Shown here piece after piece: positions 41,963 through 49,897 of a DNA stretch of 64,000 nucleotides. The DNA comes from Erwinia phyllosphaerae (GTDB lineage: Bacteria; Pseudomonadota; Gammaproteobacteria; Enterobacterales; Enterobacteriaceae). The stretch covers positions 496,001 to 560,000 of the forward strand of contig NZ_JAHSPF010000001.1 of assembly GCF_019132875.1 (NCBI RefSeq), written 5' to 3'. The notes beneath the pieces are model-generated. The model was not told the DNA's origin. It saw only the letters and a program-made list of their open reading frames with translations, and searched no databases. The translations under genes were made by a program, and so were the position numbers. Numbering within the stretch: position 1 is the first letter of the stretch; each line of letters starts with the position of its first letter.

Positions 41963-43044
41963 CAGACGCTCCCCCGATGACGCAAGATAATGCTCAGGAA
42001 GAACGGAACGCCCACCAGAGAAGTTACGATGCCTACGGGAATAATTACGCCGGGCACCAGATTTTTCGACACTACCGAGGCCATTGATAACACTAAGGCA
42101 CCGGTTAATGCGCTGGCCGGCAGGTAAAAGCGGTGGTCCTCACCAAAGATCAGGCGGGCGATATGCGGCGCAACCAGCCCGATAAAGCCTATCGGGCCAA
42201 CAAAAGCCACCGCCAGCGCAGACAGGATACTGATACGCAGCAGCGTGCCCAGACGCAGGCGGCGGACGTCAATACCAAAGCTGACGGCGCGATCTTCGCC
42301 CAGGCGCAGCGCGGTCAGCTTCCAGGAACTCATCATGGAAAACGGCACAATCACCAGCAGCGCCAGCGTCAGCACGCCCAGCTTGTCCCAGGACGCTCTT
42401 GCCAGACTGCCCATGGTCCAGAATACCAGTCCCTGTAACGTGTCTTCGCTGGCGATAAACTGCATCATTGAGACCAGCGCGTTAAAGGTAAAAACCAGCG
42501 CGATACCAAACAGTACCACGCCAGAGGTGGCCACGCGCGTCCAGCGGGTAACGCCATCCAGCATCAGGGCCGCCAGCAGCGCAAAAATAAAGGCGTTAGC
42601 CGAGATAAACCACTGATCGGGGATGCCCGGAACACCAATCCCCAGCACGATCGCCAGCGCGGCGCCAAAGGCCGCAGCAGATGAAACGCCAAGGGTAAAC
42701 GGGCTGGCCAGCGGGTTATTCAGGATGGTTTGCATTTCCGCACCGGCCAGGCCCAGCGCCAGGCCTACCACCACCGCCATCAGGGCGTAAGGCAGGCGAA
42801 TGTCCCAGACGATAACGCGCGAACCGGCGTCGACGCTCTCCGGCGACAGCAGCGTTTGCCACAGCGTATGCAGCGTCAGCCCGGATGGCCCCAGCGTAAA
42901 ATCAAACAGCAGGGAAGCAAGGATCGCCAGCACCAGGATGCCCATAAAAAACAGACGGCGGCGCAGCAGGTGATGGTAACGATCCATCGCGCCTTCTTTC
43001 TGCCGTCGGACTAAGGTGTGCTCGGGATTGTGGGTCACGCTCAT
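41962..43044 (-). CDS. FecCD-type iron-chelate ABC permease
   Basis: Inner-membrane permease of 360 residues with about nine to ten helices in a single polypeptide of the FecCD family. Typical stretches are WDIRLPYALMAVVVGLALGL, GAEMQTILNNPLASPFTLG, and the ATPase-contact and exit segment VAFVGPIGFIGLVAPHIARL. Start ATG 43044 is preceded by CAGGTAGAGACC. A Fur-box-like site lies about 90 bp upstream. No periplasmic binding-protein gene is adjacent on either side. Confidence 0.9.
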   Translation of the reverse strand: MSVTHNPEHTLVRRQKEGAMDRYHHLLRRRLFFMGILVLAILASLLFDFTLGPSGLTLHTLWQTLLSPESVDAGSRVIVWDIRLPYALMAVVVGLALGLAGAEMQTILNNPLASPFTLGVSSAAAFGAALAIVLGIGVPGIPDQWFISANAFIFALLAALMLDGVTRWTRVATSGVVLFGIALVFTFNALVSMMQFIASEDTLQGLVFWTMGSLARASWDKLGVLTLALLVIVPFSMMSSWKLTALRLGEDRAVSFGIDVRRLRLGTLLRISILSALAVAFVGPIGFIGLVAPHIARLIFGEDHRFYLPASALTGALVLSMASVVSKNLVPGVIIPVGIVTSLVGVPFFLSIILRHRGSV

Positions 43045-43133
43045 GGTCTCTACCTGTCATTAAGTTCGCCTCTTTCACCGGCAAACTCATAAAATTTAGC
43101 AAAGCAAAAAACTACGGCGCTAACAATAAAGGA

Positions 43134-43152
43134 AATGATAATAGTTATCAAT
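43134..43152 (-). promoter_or_regulatory. Fur-box-like site upstream of the iron ABC operon
   Basis: The 19-bp AATGATAATAGTTATCAAT is an imperfect palindrome made of GATAAT-type hexamers with a close fit to the Fur consensus, and lies about 90 bp before the permease start. Fur repression under iron sufficiency is inferred from this match and from the transporter class. Confidence 0.7.
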
Positions 43153-43183
43153 CATATTTGTAACAAGGAATTACAGGCAGGAT

Positions 43184-43206
43184 AAGGCGCGGAAACCGCG
43201 CCTTTG
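43184..43206 (-). terminator. lysP terminator hairpin
   Basis: On the minus strand AAGGCGCGG pairs with CCGCGCCTT around TTT, 12 bp past the lysP stop. The T-run after it is short, so termination may be partial. Confidence 0.55.
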
Positions 43207-43217
43207 CTTAAAGTTAC

Positions 43218-44684
43218 TTATTTGGTGTGGGGAAACCGCATTTCGCTGTATTTCACAAAGCGAGTACCTTTGGTCAGCTTGTAGCCGAACCAGATAATCA
43301 AAAACAGCGGAATACCGATATAGGTCGCGGCGGCACCATACCAGTCGATACGATCTGCCAGAAACGCCTGATAGTTCTGCCCTAGCGTAATAATCAGGCA
43401 CAGTACAAAGGCGAAGATGGGCCCCAGCGGGAAAAACTTCGAACGGTAAGGCAGGTCGGCCAGATCGTGGCCCTGCGCCACGTAGCCGCGACGGAAGCGG
43501 TAGTGGCTAATCGCAATCCCCAGCCATGCGATAAAACCAGTCATGCCTGACGTGTTAAGCAGCCACAAATAAACGGTTTGATTGCCAAACATAGAGGTCA
43601 GGAAACAGAGCGCCGCTACCACGGTCGTGGCATACAGCGCGTTACGCGGTACGCCGCCTTTGGAAAGCTTACCAAAAATACGCGGCGCTTTGCCTTCACG
43701 CGCCAGCGTAAACAGCATACGGGTAGAAGCGTACATTCCGGAATTGCCCGCAGACAGAATAGCGGTCAGGATCACGGCGTTCATAATGGCCGCCGCCGAA
43801 AGCAGACCAGCATGCTTAAACACCAGCGTAAACGGGCTAACGCTGATATCTTTTACGTCGTTCCGCAGCAGACTTGGATCGGTGTAAGGGATAATCAGGC
43901 TAATAACCAGGATCGCCAGAATATAGAACAGCAGGATGCGCCAGAAAACCTGGCGAACCGAGCGCGGAATATTTTTGGCCGGATCTTCCGATTCTCCCGC
44001 CGCGATACCAATCAACTCCGTACCCTGAAAAGAGAAGCCGGCAATCATCGCCACGCCAATCATCGCAGAGAAGCCGCCGGAGAACGGCGCATCACCAATA
44101 TGCCAGTTCTGCCATCCCGCTACAGGCTGATTGCCGTGCAGAATGCCCACAATCATCATCACGCCCACTACGATAAAAATCACCACAGTGACCACTTTGA
44201 TCAGGGAGAACCAGTATTCTGCCTCACCAAAGCCCTTTACCGAAATGTAGTTGAGCAAGAAGATGATGCTCAGGAAGAGAACGCTCCAGATCCAGCCGGG
44301 CGTATCCGGGAACCAGTAGGTCATTACCAGCTGCGCGGCAACCAGCTCAATCGCCACGGTTACGGCCCAGTTGTACCAGTAGTTCCACCCCAGCGCGAAG
44401 CCGAAGCCTTCTTCAACAAAGTCAGAACCGTAGGTAGAGAAAGAGCCGGAAACCGGCATAAAAGCCGCCAGTTCGCCGAGGCTGGTCATCAGGAAGTAGA
44501 CCATCAGCCCGATTAAGGCGTAGGAAAGCAGTGCGCCACCCGGCCCGGCCTGAGAGATAGTTGCGCCGGAGGCGACAAACAGGCCGGTACCGATTGACCC
44601 GCCGATAGCGATCATCGTCAGATGACGCGACTTTAATTTGCGCTGTAACTCAGGCTGTTGTGTGGTTTTTGTGTCATGATCCAT
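43218..44684 (-). CDS. lysP: LysP, lysine-specific permease and CadC co-sensor
   Basis: Lysine:proton symporter of the APC amino acid permease family, in E. coli also an inhibitor of the CadC regulator. The 488-residue protein has twelve helices. The signature is SRHLTMIAIGGSIGTGLFVA (about 20-39), with MTSLGELAAFMPVSGSFSTY and FSFQGTELIGIAAGESEDPA also present. ATG 44684 gives a start collinear with the E. coli protein; a longer frame to 44729 is less likely. The ribosome site is weak. Divergent-side neighbour yeiE follows upstream on the same strand. Confidence 0.95.
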   Translation of the reverse strand: MDHDTKTTQQPELQRKLKSRHLTMIAIGGSIGTGLFVASGATISQAGPGGALLSYALIGLMVYFLMTSLGELAAFMPVSGSFSTYGSDFVEEGFGFALGWNYWYNWAVTVAIELVAAQLVMTYWFPDTPGWIWSVLFLSIIFLLNYISVKGFGEAEYWFSLIKVVTVVIFIVVGVMMIVGILHGNQPVAGWQNWHIGDAPFSGGFSAMIGVAMIAGFSFQGTELIGIAAGESEDPAKNIPRSVRQVFWRILLFYILAILVISLIIPYTDPSLLRNDVKDISVSPFTLVFKHAGLLSAAAIMNAVILTAILSAGNSGMYASTRMLFTLAREGKAPRIFGKLSKGGVPRNALYATTVVAALCFLTSMFGNQTVYLWLLNTSGMTGFIAWLGIAISHYRFRRGYVAQGHDLADLPYRSKFFPLGPIFAFVLCLIITLGQNYQAFLADRIDWYGAAATYIGIPLFLIIWFGYKLTKGTRFVKYSEMRFPHTK

Positions 44685-44894
44685 CGTTAAATGCTGTGCT
44701 CTGGCTAAAATGAGGCGCGATTGTAACAAACTCCTCTGGCAGAAGTAGTAATTCCGCGACGTTATAAGATAGGTTCATGATCCGTCGCCGATTATTAGCG
44801 CGATGGAATTTCCCGTTTATCCTGCCGAATATCAGCGCGTTAGGCTTGCCTGCTTGCTCGTATCTTTGGTGCCAGGCTGCGCTTTTACGACCAA

Positions 44895-45761
44895 CTACTC
44901 GGCGCAATAGCTTAAAAAACGCTGTAGCGCTTTGGATAAATGCTTCTGGCGGTGATGGATGCGATAAAGCGTGCGCTTCAGTTTTGGCAACGGAATCGGC
45001 ACTTCTTTTAGCGATCCTGCCGCCAGCTGCTCAGCGATGACCCTCCGAGAGAGACAGCTGATCCCCATACCGTGGCGCACCGCGTGCTTAATCGCTTCGG
45101 AATTGCCCAGCTCCAGCGCCAGGCTAAACTGCGGCAGATGCGACAGCAGCAGATAATCGACGATTTCGCGCGTGCCGGAGCCATGTTCGCGCAAGATCCA
45201 GTGCGCCTCCGCCAGGCTTTGTAGCGTCACTGGCTGATTAAACAGCGGCGCATCGGCGGCGGCAAACACCACTAGCTCATCTTCCAGCCAGGGTTCACCA
45301 ATCAGCTCGCTAACGTGACAAGGGCCTTCAATAAAACCGATATCAACGCGAAAATCCATCACGGCGTTGATCACGTCCTGGCTATTACCCACGCTTAGCT
45401 CCAGCGGCAGCTCGGGGAAATCACGACGCCAGCCTGCCAGCATGCCCGGCAACATGTAGTTACCAATGGTGCTGCTGGCGTAAACCCGCAGCGCGCCGTT
45501 ATCTTCACGAAACAGCCGTTCAATTTCCGTAGCCTGTTCCAGTAACGCGACCGTACGCGGATAAAGTAAACGACCGTGCTCGTTAACCACCAGGCGCTTG
45601 CCGACCCTGTCGAACAGCTGCACGCCGAGCTGGTTTTCCAGATCCGCCAGCGCCGCGCTGACCGCCGACTGCGACAGCGCCAGTACCTGCGATGCCTGCG
45701 TAGTCGAACCGCTTTTCAGCACTTCGGCAAAGACTTCAAGCTGTCTTAACGTAATATGCAT
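44895..45761 (-). CDS. yeiE: YeiE, LysR family regulator
   Basis: A 288-residue LysR-type regulator. The helix-turn-helix is [20 protein letters not shown] with [18 protein letters not shown], and the effector domain includes [19 protein letters not shown] and [20 protein letters not shown]. In enterobacteria YeiE has been linked to iron homeostasis, sulfite response and activation of the neighbouring yeiH. It stands between lysP and yeiH as in E. coli. Confidence 0.93.
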   Translation of the reverse strand: MHITLRQLEVFAEVLKSGSTTQASQVLALSQSAVSAALADLENQLGVQLFDRVGKRLVVNEHGRLLYPRTVALLEQATEIERLFREDNGALRVYASSTIGNYMLPGMLAGWRRDFPELPLELSVGNSQDVINAVMDFRVDIGFIEGPCHVSELIGEPWLEDELVVFAAADAPLFNQPVTLQSLAEAHWILREHGSGTREIVDYLLLSHLPQFSLALELGNSEAIKHAVRHGMGISCLSRRVIAEQLAAGSLKEVPIPLPKLKRTLYRIHHRQKHLSKALQRFLSYCAE

Positions 45762-45770
45762 TGCTTTTCC

Positions 45771-46142
45771 TCAGCCAGCGTAATGCCTTATCAGCCATAC
45801 AATGACGGCCAGCCACGCCAGAAGAACAACTGCCAGCCAGAGGCCAGCCCGCTTTTTTTTCTGATATTGTCTGTCGGTGCGCTGCTGGCTGGCAAGCCGA
45901 ACTTCTTTTGGCAGCAGCCGCAGCAACAGCATGATGCCTGCCGGAACGATAATGGCGTCGTCCACTAATCCCACTACCGGTATAAAGTCCGGGATAAGAT
46001 CGATGGGGCTAAAGGCATATATCGCCAGCGCGACGGCCATTCCCTTTTGCCAGAATGGCGTACGAGGATCGCGGCAGGCGTACCATAGCGTTAATCCATC
46101 CCGACGGATAATCCCTGCCCACTTTCTTAAACGCCTGAACAT
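45771..46142 (-). CDS. DUF1232/YkvA family small membrane protein
   Basis: A 123-residue protein with the DUF1232 core, VALAIYAFSPIDLIPDFIPV and VGLVDDAIIVPAGIMLLLRL, containing the conserved SPxDLIPD motif. A C-terminal membrane helix, LWLAVVLLAWLAVIVWLI, follows. Function of the family is unknown. It lies between yeiE and yeiH, 9 bp from yeiE on the same strand, a position where E. coli K-12 has no such gene as far as I recall. Confidence 0.85.
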   Translation of the reverse strand: MFRRLRKWAGIIRRDGLTLWYACRDPRTPFWQKGMAVALAIYAFSPIDLIPDFIPVVGLVDDAIIVPAGIMLLLRLLPKEVRLASQQRTDRQYQKKKRAGLWLAVVLLAWLAVIVWLIRHYAG

Positions 46143-46250
46143 AATACGCCCTCTTATATCACTTATTCTGGTTAATTATAAATATATAATCAATTTCTCT
46201 TTTAAGCCACCCTGACGCATGCTGGGCTTCTTCACTTAAGGAGTCTGGCT

Positions 46251-47297
46251 ATGGCTGAGTTATCGCTGACGCATGTTCGTTTCTCTCCGCGGCGCTATGT
46301 TAGTGGGCTGGGGCTGGCTATGTTACTGGCAGCCGCCGCGCTTTGGTTAAGCAATCAACCTGCGGTAGCAGCGTCTGGACTGGGCGCATTAACCCTGGCG
46401 ATGATCGCGGGTATCGTAGCAGGCAATACCTTTTATGGCCGTCTGGCTTCCTGTGACGCTGGCGTACAGCTGGCGAAAAAGCTCTTATTGCGTGCCGGCA
46501 TCGTGCTTTACGGTTTTCGCCTGACCTTTCAGCAAATTGCCGATATCGGCTTTAGCGGCGTGTTGACCGATTTACTGCTGCTCAGTTCGACTTTTCTGCT
46601 GGCATGCTGGCTGGGTCGTCGCGTACTGGGGCTGGATCGCGATACCGTCTGGCTGATTGGCGCAGGCAGCAGCATTTGCGGCGCGGCGGCAATTATGGCT
46701 ACCGAACCGGTCATCAAGGCGGAAGCGCCGAAAGTGGCGATCGCTATCGCTACCGTGGTGCTGTTCGGCACAATTGGCATTTTCCTTTATCCTTTGCTGT
46801 GGCACTGGTGCGCTACCGCGCTACCCGGCATTACGCCTGCGCAGTGGGGTATTTTTACCGGCTCAACCCTGCACGAGGTCGCTCAGGTGGTCGCTGCCGG
46901 GCACGCGGTTAGCCCGGAAACGGAAAATGCCGCGGTCATCACCAAAATGCTGCGAGTAATGCTGCTGGCCCCTTTCCTGCTGATCCTCACTTTTCGCGTA
47001 GGTCGCTCGGGGCAGCGAAACCTGCGCCGCATTAGTTTTCCCTGGTTCGCGCTGGGCTTTATCGGCGTGGCGCTCTTTAACTCGCTGCACCTGTTACCGA
47101 CAGCGCTGGTCAACGAATTTAACAAACTGGATAACTTTTTGCTGGCCGTGGCGATGGCAGCGCTGGGGCTGACCACGCAGTTTAGCCAGCTAAAAAAAGC
47201 AGGGATAAAGCCGGTACTGCTGGGCGCTGCGCTGTTTGTGTGGCTGATGGTGGGCGGTGGCGCGATTAACCTGGCTATACAGCATTTGCTGGCATAA
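46251..47297 (+). CDS. yeiH: YeiH, UPF0324 family putative sulfate/sulfite exporter
   Basis: Inner-membrane protein of 348 residues with about ten helices. Conserved UPF0324 stretches are VQLAKKLLLRAGIVLYGFRL, IGAGSSICGAAAIMATEPVI and GSTLHEVAQVVAAGHAV. Work in related bacteria suggests anion export (sulfite or sulfonate-derived), under YeiE control. Start ATG 46251 follows AAGGAGTCTGGCT. It is convergent to nothing and followed by nfo. Confidence 0.93.
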   Translation: MAELSLTHVRFSPRRYVSGLGLAMLLAAAALWLSNQPAVAASGLGALTLAMIAGIVAGNTFYGRLASCDAGVQLAKKLLLRAGIVLYGFRLTFQQIADIGFSGVLTDLLLLSSTFLLACWLGRRVLGLDRDTVWLIGAGSSICGAAAIMATEPVIKAEAPKVAIAIATVVLFGTIGIFLYPLLWHWCATALPGITPAQWGIFTGSTLHEVAQVVAAGHAVSPETENAAVITKMLRVMLLAPFLLILTFRVGRSGQRNLRRISFPWFALGFIGVALFNSLHLLPTALVNEFNKLDNFLLAVAMAALGLTTQFSQLKKAGIKPVLLGAALFVWLMVGGGAINLAIQHLLA

Positions 47298-47353
47298 TTT
47301 CTGGCCGTTTCCGGTTATCATGGCCCGCTTTGATAAAATAAAGGAGAGCAGGC

Positions 47354-48196
47354 ATGAAATTTATCGGCGCTCACGTCAGCGCGTCTGGCGGTGTGGATCA
47401 GGCGGTGCTGCGCGCCCATGAAATCGAGGCGACGGCTTTTGCGCTTTTTACCAAAAACCAGCGCCAGTGGCGAGCGGCCCCGCTGACCAAAGAGGTGATT
47501 TCCGCCTTTCGCAACGCCTGCGAGAAATATCACTACAGCGCGGCGCAAATCCTGCCGCACGACAGTTTTTTAATTAATCTGGGCCATCCGCTGGAAGAAG
47601 CGCTGGAAAAGTCGCGCGGTGCTTTTATCGACGAGCTACAGCGCTGCGAACAGCTTGGCCTGTCGCTGCTGAACTTTCATCCCGGCAGCCATTTGCAGCA
47701 GATTGATGAAGAAGCCTGCCTGAAACGTATCGCCGAGTCGGTCAATATTGCGCTGGATAAAACTCAGGGGGTCACCGCCGTGATTGAAAATACGGCCGGT
47801 CAGGGCAGCAATCTCGGCTTCCGCTTTGAGCATTTGGCCGCAATTATTGACGGCGTGGAAGATAAATCCCGCGTGGGCGTCTGTATTGATACCTGCCACG
47901 CTTTTGCAGGCGGCTACGATCTGCGTACCGAAGAAGACTGCGTCAAAACTTTTGCCGAGTTTGAGCGCATCGTAGGCTTCCAGTATCTGCGCGGTATGCA
48001 CCTGAACGATGCTAAAAGCGCCTTCGCCAGCCGCGTTGACCGCCATCACAGCCTGGGCGAAGGCAACATTGGTAAAACGGCGTTCAGCTGGTTAATGAAG
48101 GACAGCCGCTTTGACAACATTCCGCTAATTCTGGAAACGATTAATCCGGATATCTGGAAAGATGAAATCGCCTGGCTAAAGTCAGAGCAGATCTGA
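47354..48196 (+). CDS. nfo: Nfo, endonuclease IV
   Basis: AP endonuclease with a TIM-barrel fold and three zinc ions that cuts at abasic sites and at 3'-blocked ends in base excision repair. The 280-residue protein has [57 protein letters not shown] and [20 protein letters not shown], which hold the His/Asp/Glu metal ligands. The last motif is [18 protein letters not shown]. Start ATG 47354 follows AAAGGAGAGCAGGC. The 200 bases after it contain no gene. Confidence 0.97.
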   Translation: MKFIGAHVSASGGVDQAVLRAHEIEATAFALFTKNQRQWRAAPLTKEVISAFRNACEKYHYSAAQILPHDSFLINLGHPLEEALEKSRGAFIDELQRCEQLGLSLLNFHPGSHLQQIDEEACLKRIAESVNIALDKTQGVTAVIENTAGQGSNLGFRFEHLAAIIDGVEDKSRVGVCIDTCHAFAGGYDLRTEEDCVKTFAEFERIVGFQYLRGMHLNDAKSAFASRVDRHHSLGEGNIGKTAFSWLMKDSRFDNIPLILETINPDIWKDEIAWLKSEQI

Positions 48197-48406
48197 AAGG
48201 GAATGCGTTCGTCTTGATTCCCGCCAGCTGAAAATTTCTGCCCCGAACAAACAGCTTTTATAAAAAACTGGAAACGAGCGGGAAATAAAAGCAACGGGTG
48301 CCAGGGATGGCACAGGCCGGGCCTGTTAACGTAATTTACTAACTGTTAAATAGTTACCCGGTGTTGCTGTCGAGTGACCAGGCGGCTTAATATCCTCGCT
48401 TGAAAT

Positions 48407-48718
48407 TTATATTTCCTTTGAAAGCGACTCAATGACTTTTACTTTTAAAATATCAAGAAATTCAGCTGTTGTTGCCCCCCACAATTGCGGGGAAAACTCG
48501 AAACCATAGCGATGTTCAAAGTCTTTTTCTAAATCATCAGCTTCACGATAAAATTGCTCAATATCATCAATCAGCCCTTGCCTGTAAGCAGCGGGAGTTT
48601 CTGCTATCCAGGCATTAACTTGCGACTCAATACTGTCACCAGGGCCGTGTAGCTCGTAATCCATGCCGAAATAAGTAAAAATCAGGCCATCAAGATTATC
48701 TACGTTGATTTTTTTCAT
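48407..48718 (-). CDS. CdiI-like immunity protein
   Basis: Small acidic protein of 103 residues with the layout of contact-dependent inhibition immunity proteins. An opening DGLIFTYFGMDYELHGPGDS is followed by a helical middle, QGLIDDIEQFYREADDLEKD, and an end with FSPQLWGATTAEFLDIL. It begins 2 bp after the stop of the RNase A toxin gene on the same strand, the normal toxin-then-immunity order. It is thought to bind and block the toxin active site in the cytoplasm. Family assignment is from sequence resemblance; function is inferred from context. Confidence 0.8.
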   Translation of the reverse strand: MKKINVDNLDGLIFTYFGMDYELHGPGDSIESQVNAWIAETPAAYRQGLIDDIEQFYREADDLEKDFEHRYGFEFSPQLWGATTAEFLDILKVKVIESLSKEI

Positions 48719-48720
48719 TG

Positions 48721-49554
48721 CTACACCATTGGATAAGCTGTAAGGACGAAATAGACTTTCCCATGCCAGAGCTCAAATTTTAACACAACTCTAACTTTAT
48801 AACAGGCTTTGACCTCATTTGAACCTCTGGAAACAGATATACCGACCTGCCTTGCAAAGTTCATATCAAATACCTTTTTTAAATTAGCATTTAACGGCAC
48901 GGCTTTAGCCAAAGCAGTAATCTGATTTTTGTTATCCCGCAGTATTTTTGAGATTAAAATTTCTGCATCTTTTTTAGACGTAAAGCTACTGGAAGATTTT
49001 AGTTTCGGGCTGCTTGCAAGCCGGGAAAATAACTCTTTTGCAGATTGGCCTACATGCTTATCAATGGTATGACCGCCCACCCGGCTTCCCGGCAATGCTT
49101 CGTGTGCAGCAAGATTTATCTTGCCGCTACGGATCGCAATGACACGCTCAGCGCCGATTGCAAATGAAAAAGCGACAGGAATTGCTAAATCGACTGTAAA
49201 TCCAACTTTCATTGCTGTGCTTTTATCGGCACCCAACGATTCGGCCAATAATACGGCTGAATTATAGGTATCTGACCGAGTATCTCTACCAGTCCATACT
49301 TGCCATAGTGATGCCTGTAAGGTATCCAGGCTATGTGTTCCTACAATTACACAGCCTGCTTTGGTGAGCATTGTTGGTTCAGGCACAATGCACATTGCCC
49401 CAGCTCCAAACATCTCAACAATGCTTCCTGCAAGCCCTAAACCACCATAAAGTCTGTTGCTCAGCGTCTCACCCTCGCTGACACTTCTATCAGATAAAAG
49501 CGCCGCAAGTTGCACCGGTGATAAAATAATTTTCAACCCGTCATCAGTATCCAT
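48721..49554 (-). CDS. RNase A-like polymorphic toxin (CdiA-CT type C-terminal domain)
   Basis: A 277-residue protein of two parts. Residues 1-150 are glycine/hydrophobic-rich (LYGGLGLAGSIVEMFGAGAM, TVDLAIPVAFSFAIGAERVI) without a signal peptide and may serve translocation. Residues 158-277 match the bacterial CdiA-CT RNase A domain, opening with GGHTIDKHVGQSAKELFSRL and closing FVLTAYPMV. His167, Arg178, Thr272 and Tyr274 reproduce the spacing (11 and 2) of the active residues reported, from memory, for the Yersinia kristensenii CdiA toxin. ATG 49554 follows an excellent GGGAGG. No CdiA shaft, CdiB, VgrG or Rhs gene is next to it, so the delivery route is unknown. Confidence 0.82.
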   Translation of the reverse strand: MDTDDGLKIILSPVQLAALLSDRSVSEGETLSNRLYGGLGLAGSIVEMFGAGAMCIVPEPTMLTKAGCVIVGTHSLDTLQASLWQVWTGRDTRSDTYNSAVLLAESLGADKSTAMKVGFTVDLAIPVAFSFAIGAERVIAIRSGKINLAAHEALPGSRVGGHTIDKHVGQSAKELFSRLASSPKLKSSSSFTSKKDAEILISKILRDNKNQITALAKAVPLNANLKKVFDMNFARQVGISVSRGSNEVKACYKVRVVLKFELWHGKVYFVLTAYPMV

Positions 49555-49570
49555 CTGCTATCCTCCCTTT

Positions 49571-49589
49571 TTAGGTATCTTTTACCTAA
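49571..49589. other. Inverted repeat in the toxin leader
   Basis: TTAGGTA (49571-49577) and TACCTAA (49583-49589) are perfect arms around 5 bases, directly before the toxin ribosome site. It may be an operator or a translational hairpin. Confidence 0.4.
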
Positions 49590-49831
49590 GCTCTCCGATT
49601 TAACGCTATATTCAGTGAAAATGATTTAACTCTATTACCTGTCATAACGTAAAAATCATACGCCAGGCGCGCTAGTGAATTACGTAATAGCTTTGGTGAT
49701 GTGACCGTAGCTGTCGCTTTTACACACTCAATTCTTATGTAGATATGGATTTCATCTATCGATTGTATCTTCGACAGCTTATACAAAGCATTGGAAGTAA
49801 ACAAAGCGTAACGCTTACTAAGGTTGTGCAC
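49586..49831 (-). CDS. Possible small ORF upstream of the toxin
   Basis: An 81-codon frame starting at GTG 49831 (weak ribosome site) and ending 31 bp before the toxin. It has plausible protein character (LSKRYALFTSNALYKLSKIQ, LRNSLARLAYDFYVMTGNRV) and the same A/T-rich composition as the toxin gene, but I recognise no family. It starts close to the fruA terminator. It could be a remnant of the gene that once delivered the toxin, or chance. Confidence 0.3.
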   Translation of the reverse strand: MHNLSKRYALFTSNALYKLSKIQSIDEIHIYIRIECVKATATVTSPKLLRNSLARLAYDFYVMTGNRVKSFSLNIALNRRA

Positions 49832-49850
49832 TGCTTTATTCTGCGCAAAT

Positions 49851-49879
49851 AAAAAAAGCGCGGTCGCCCGCGCTTTTTT
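49851..49879. terminator. fruBKA operon terminator
   Basis: GCGCGG (49858-49863) pairs with CCGCGC (49868-49873), extended by A/T runs on both sides (seven A before, six T after). On the minus strand it lies about 20 bp after the fruA stop, and it is symmetric enough to work in both directions. Confidence 0.9.
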
Positions 49880-49897
49880 CTTTACTCAAAACGTTAA

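Noticed and set aside
43578..44516. 312-codon plus-strand frame opposite lysP
   Set aside because: Arg/His-rich antisense translation of membrane-helix codons; not a gene.
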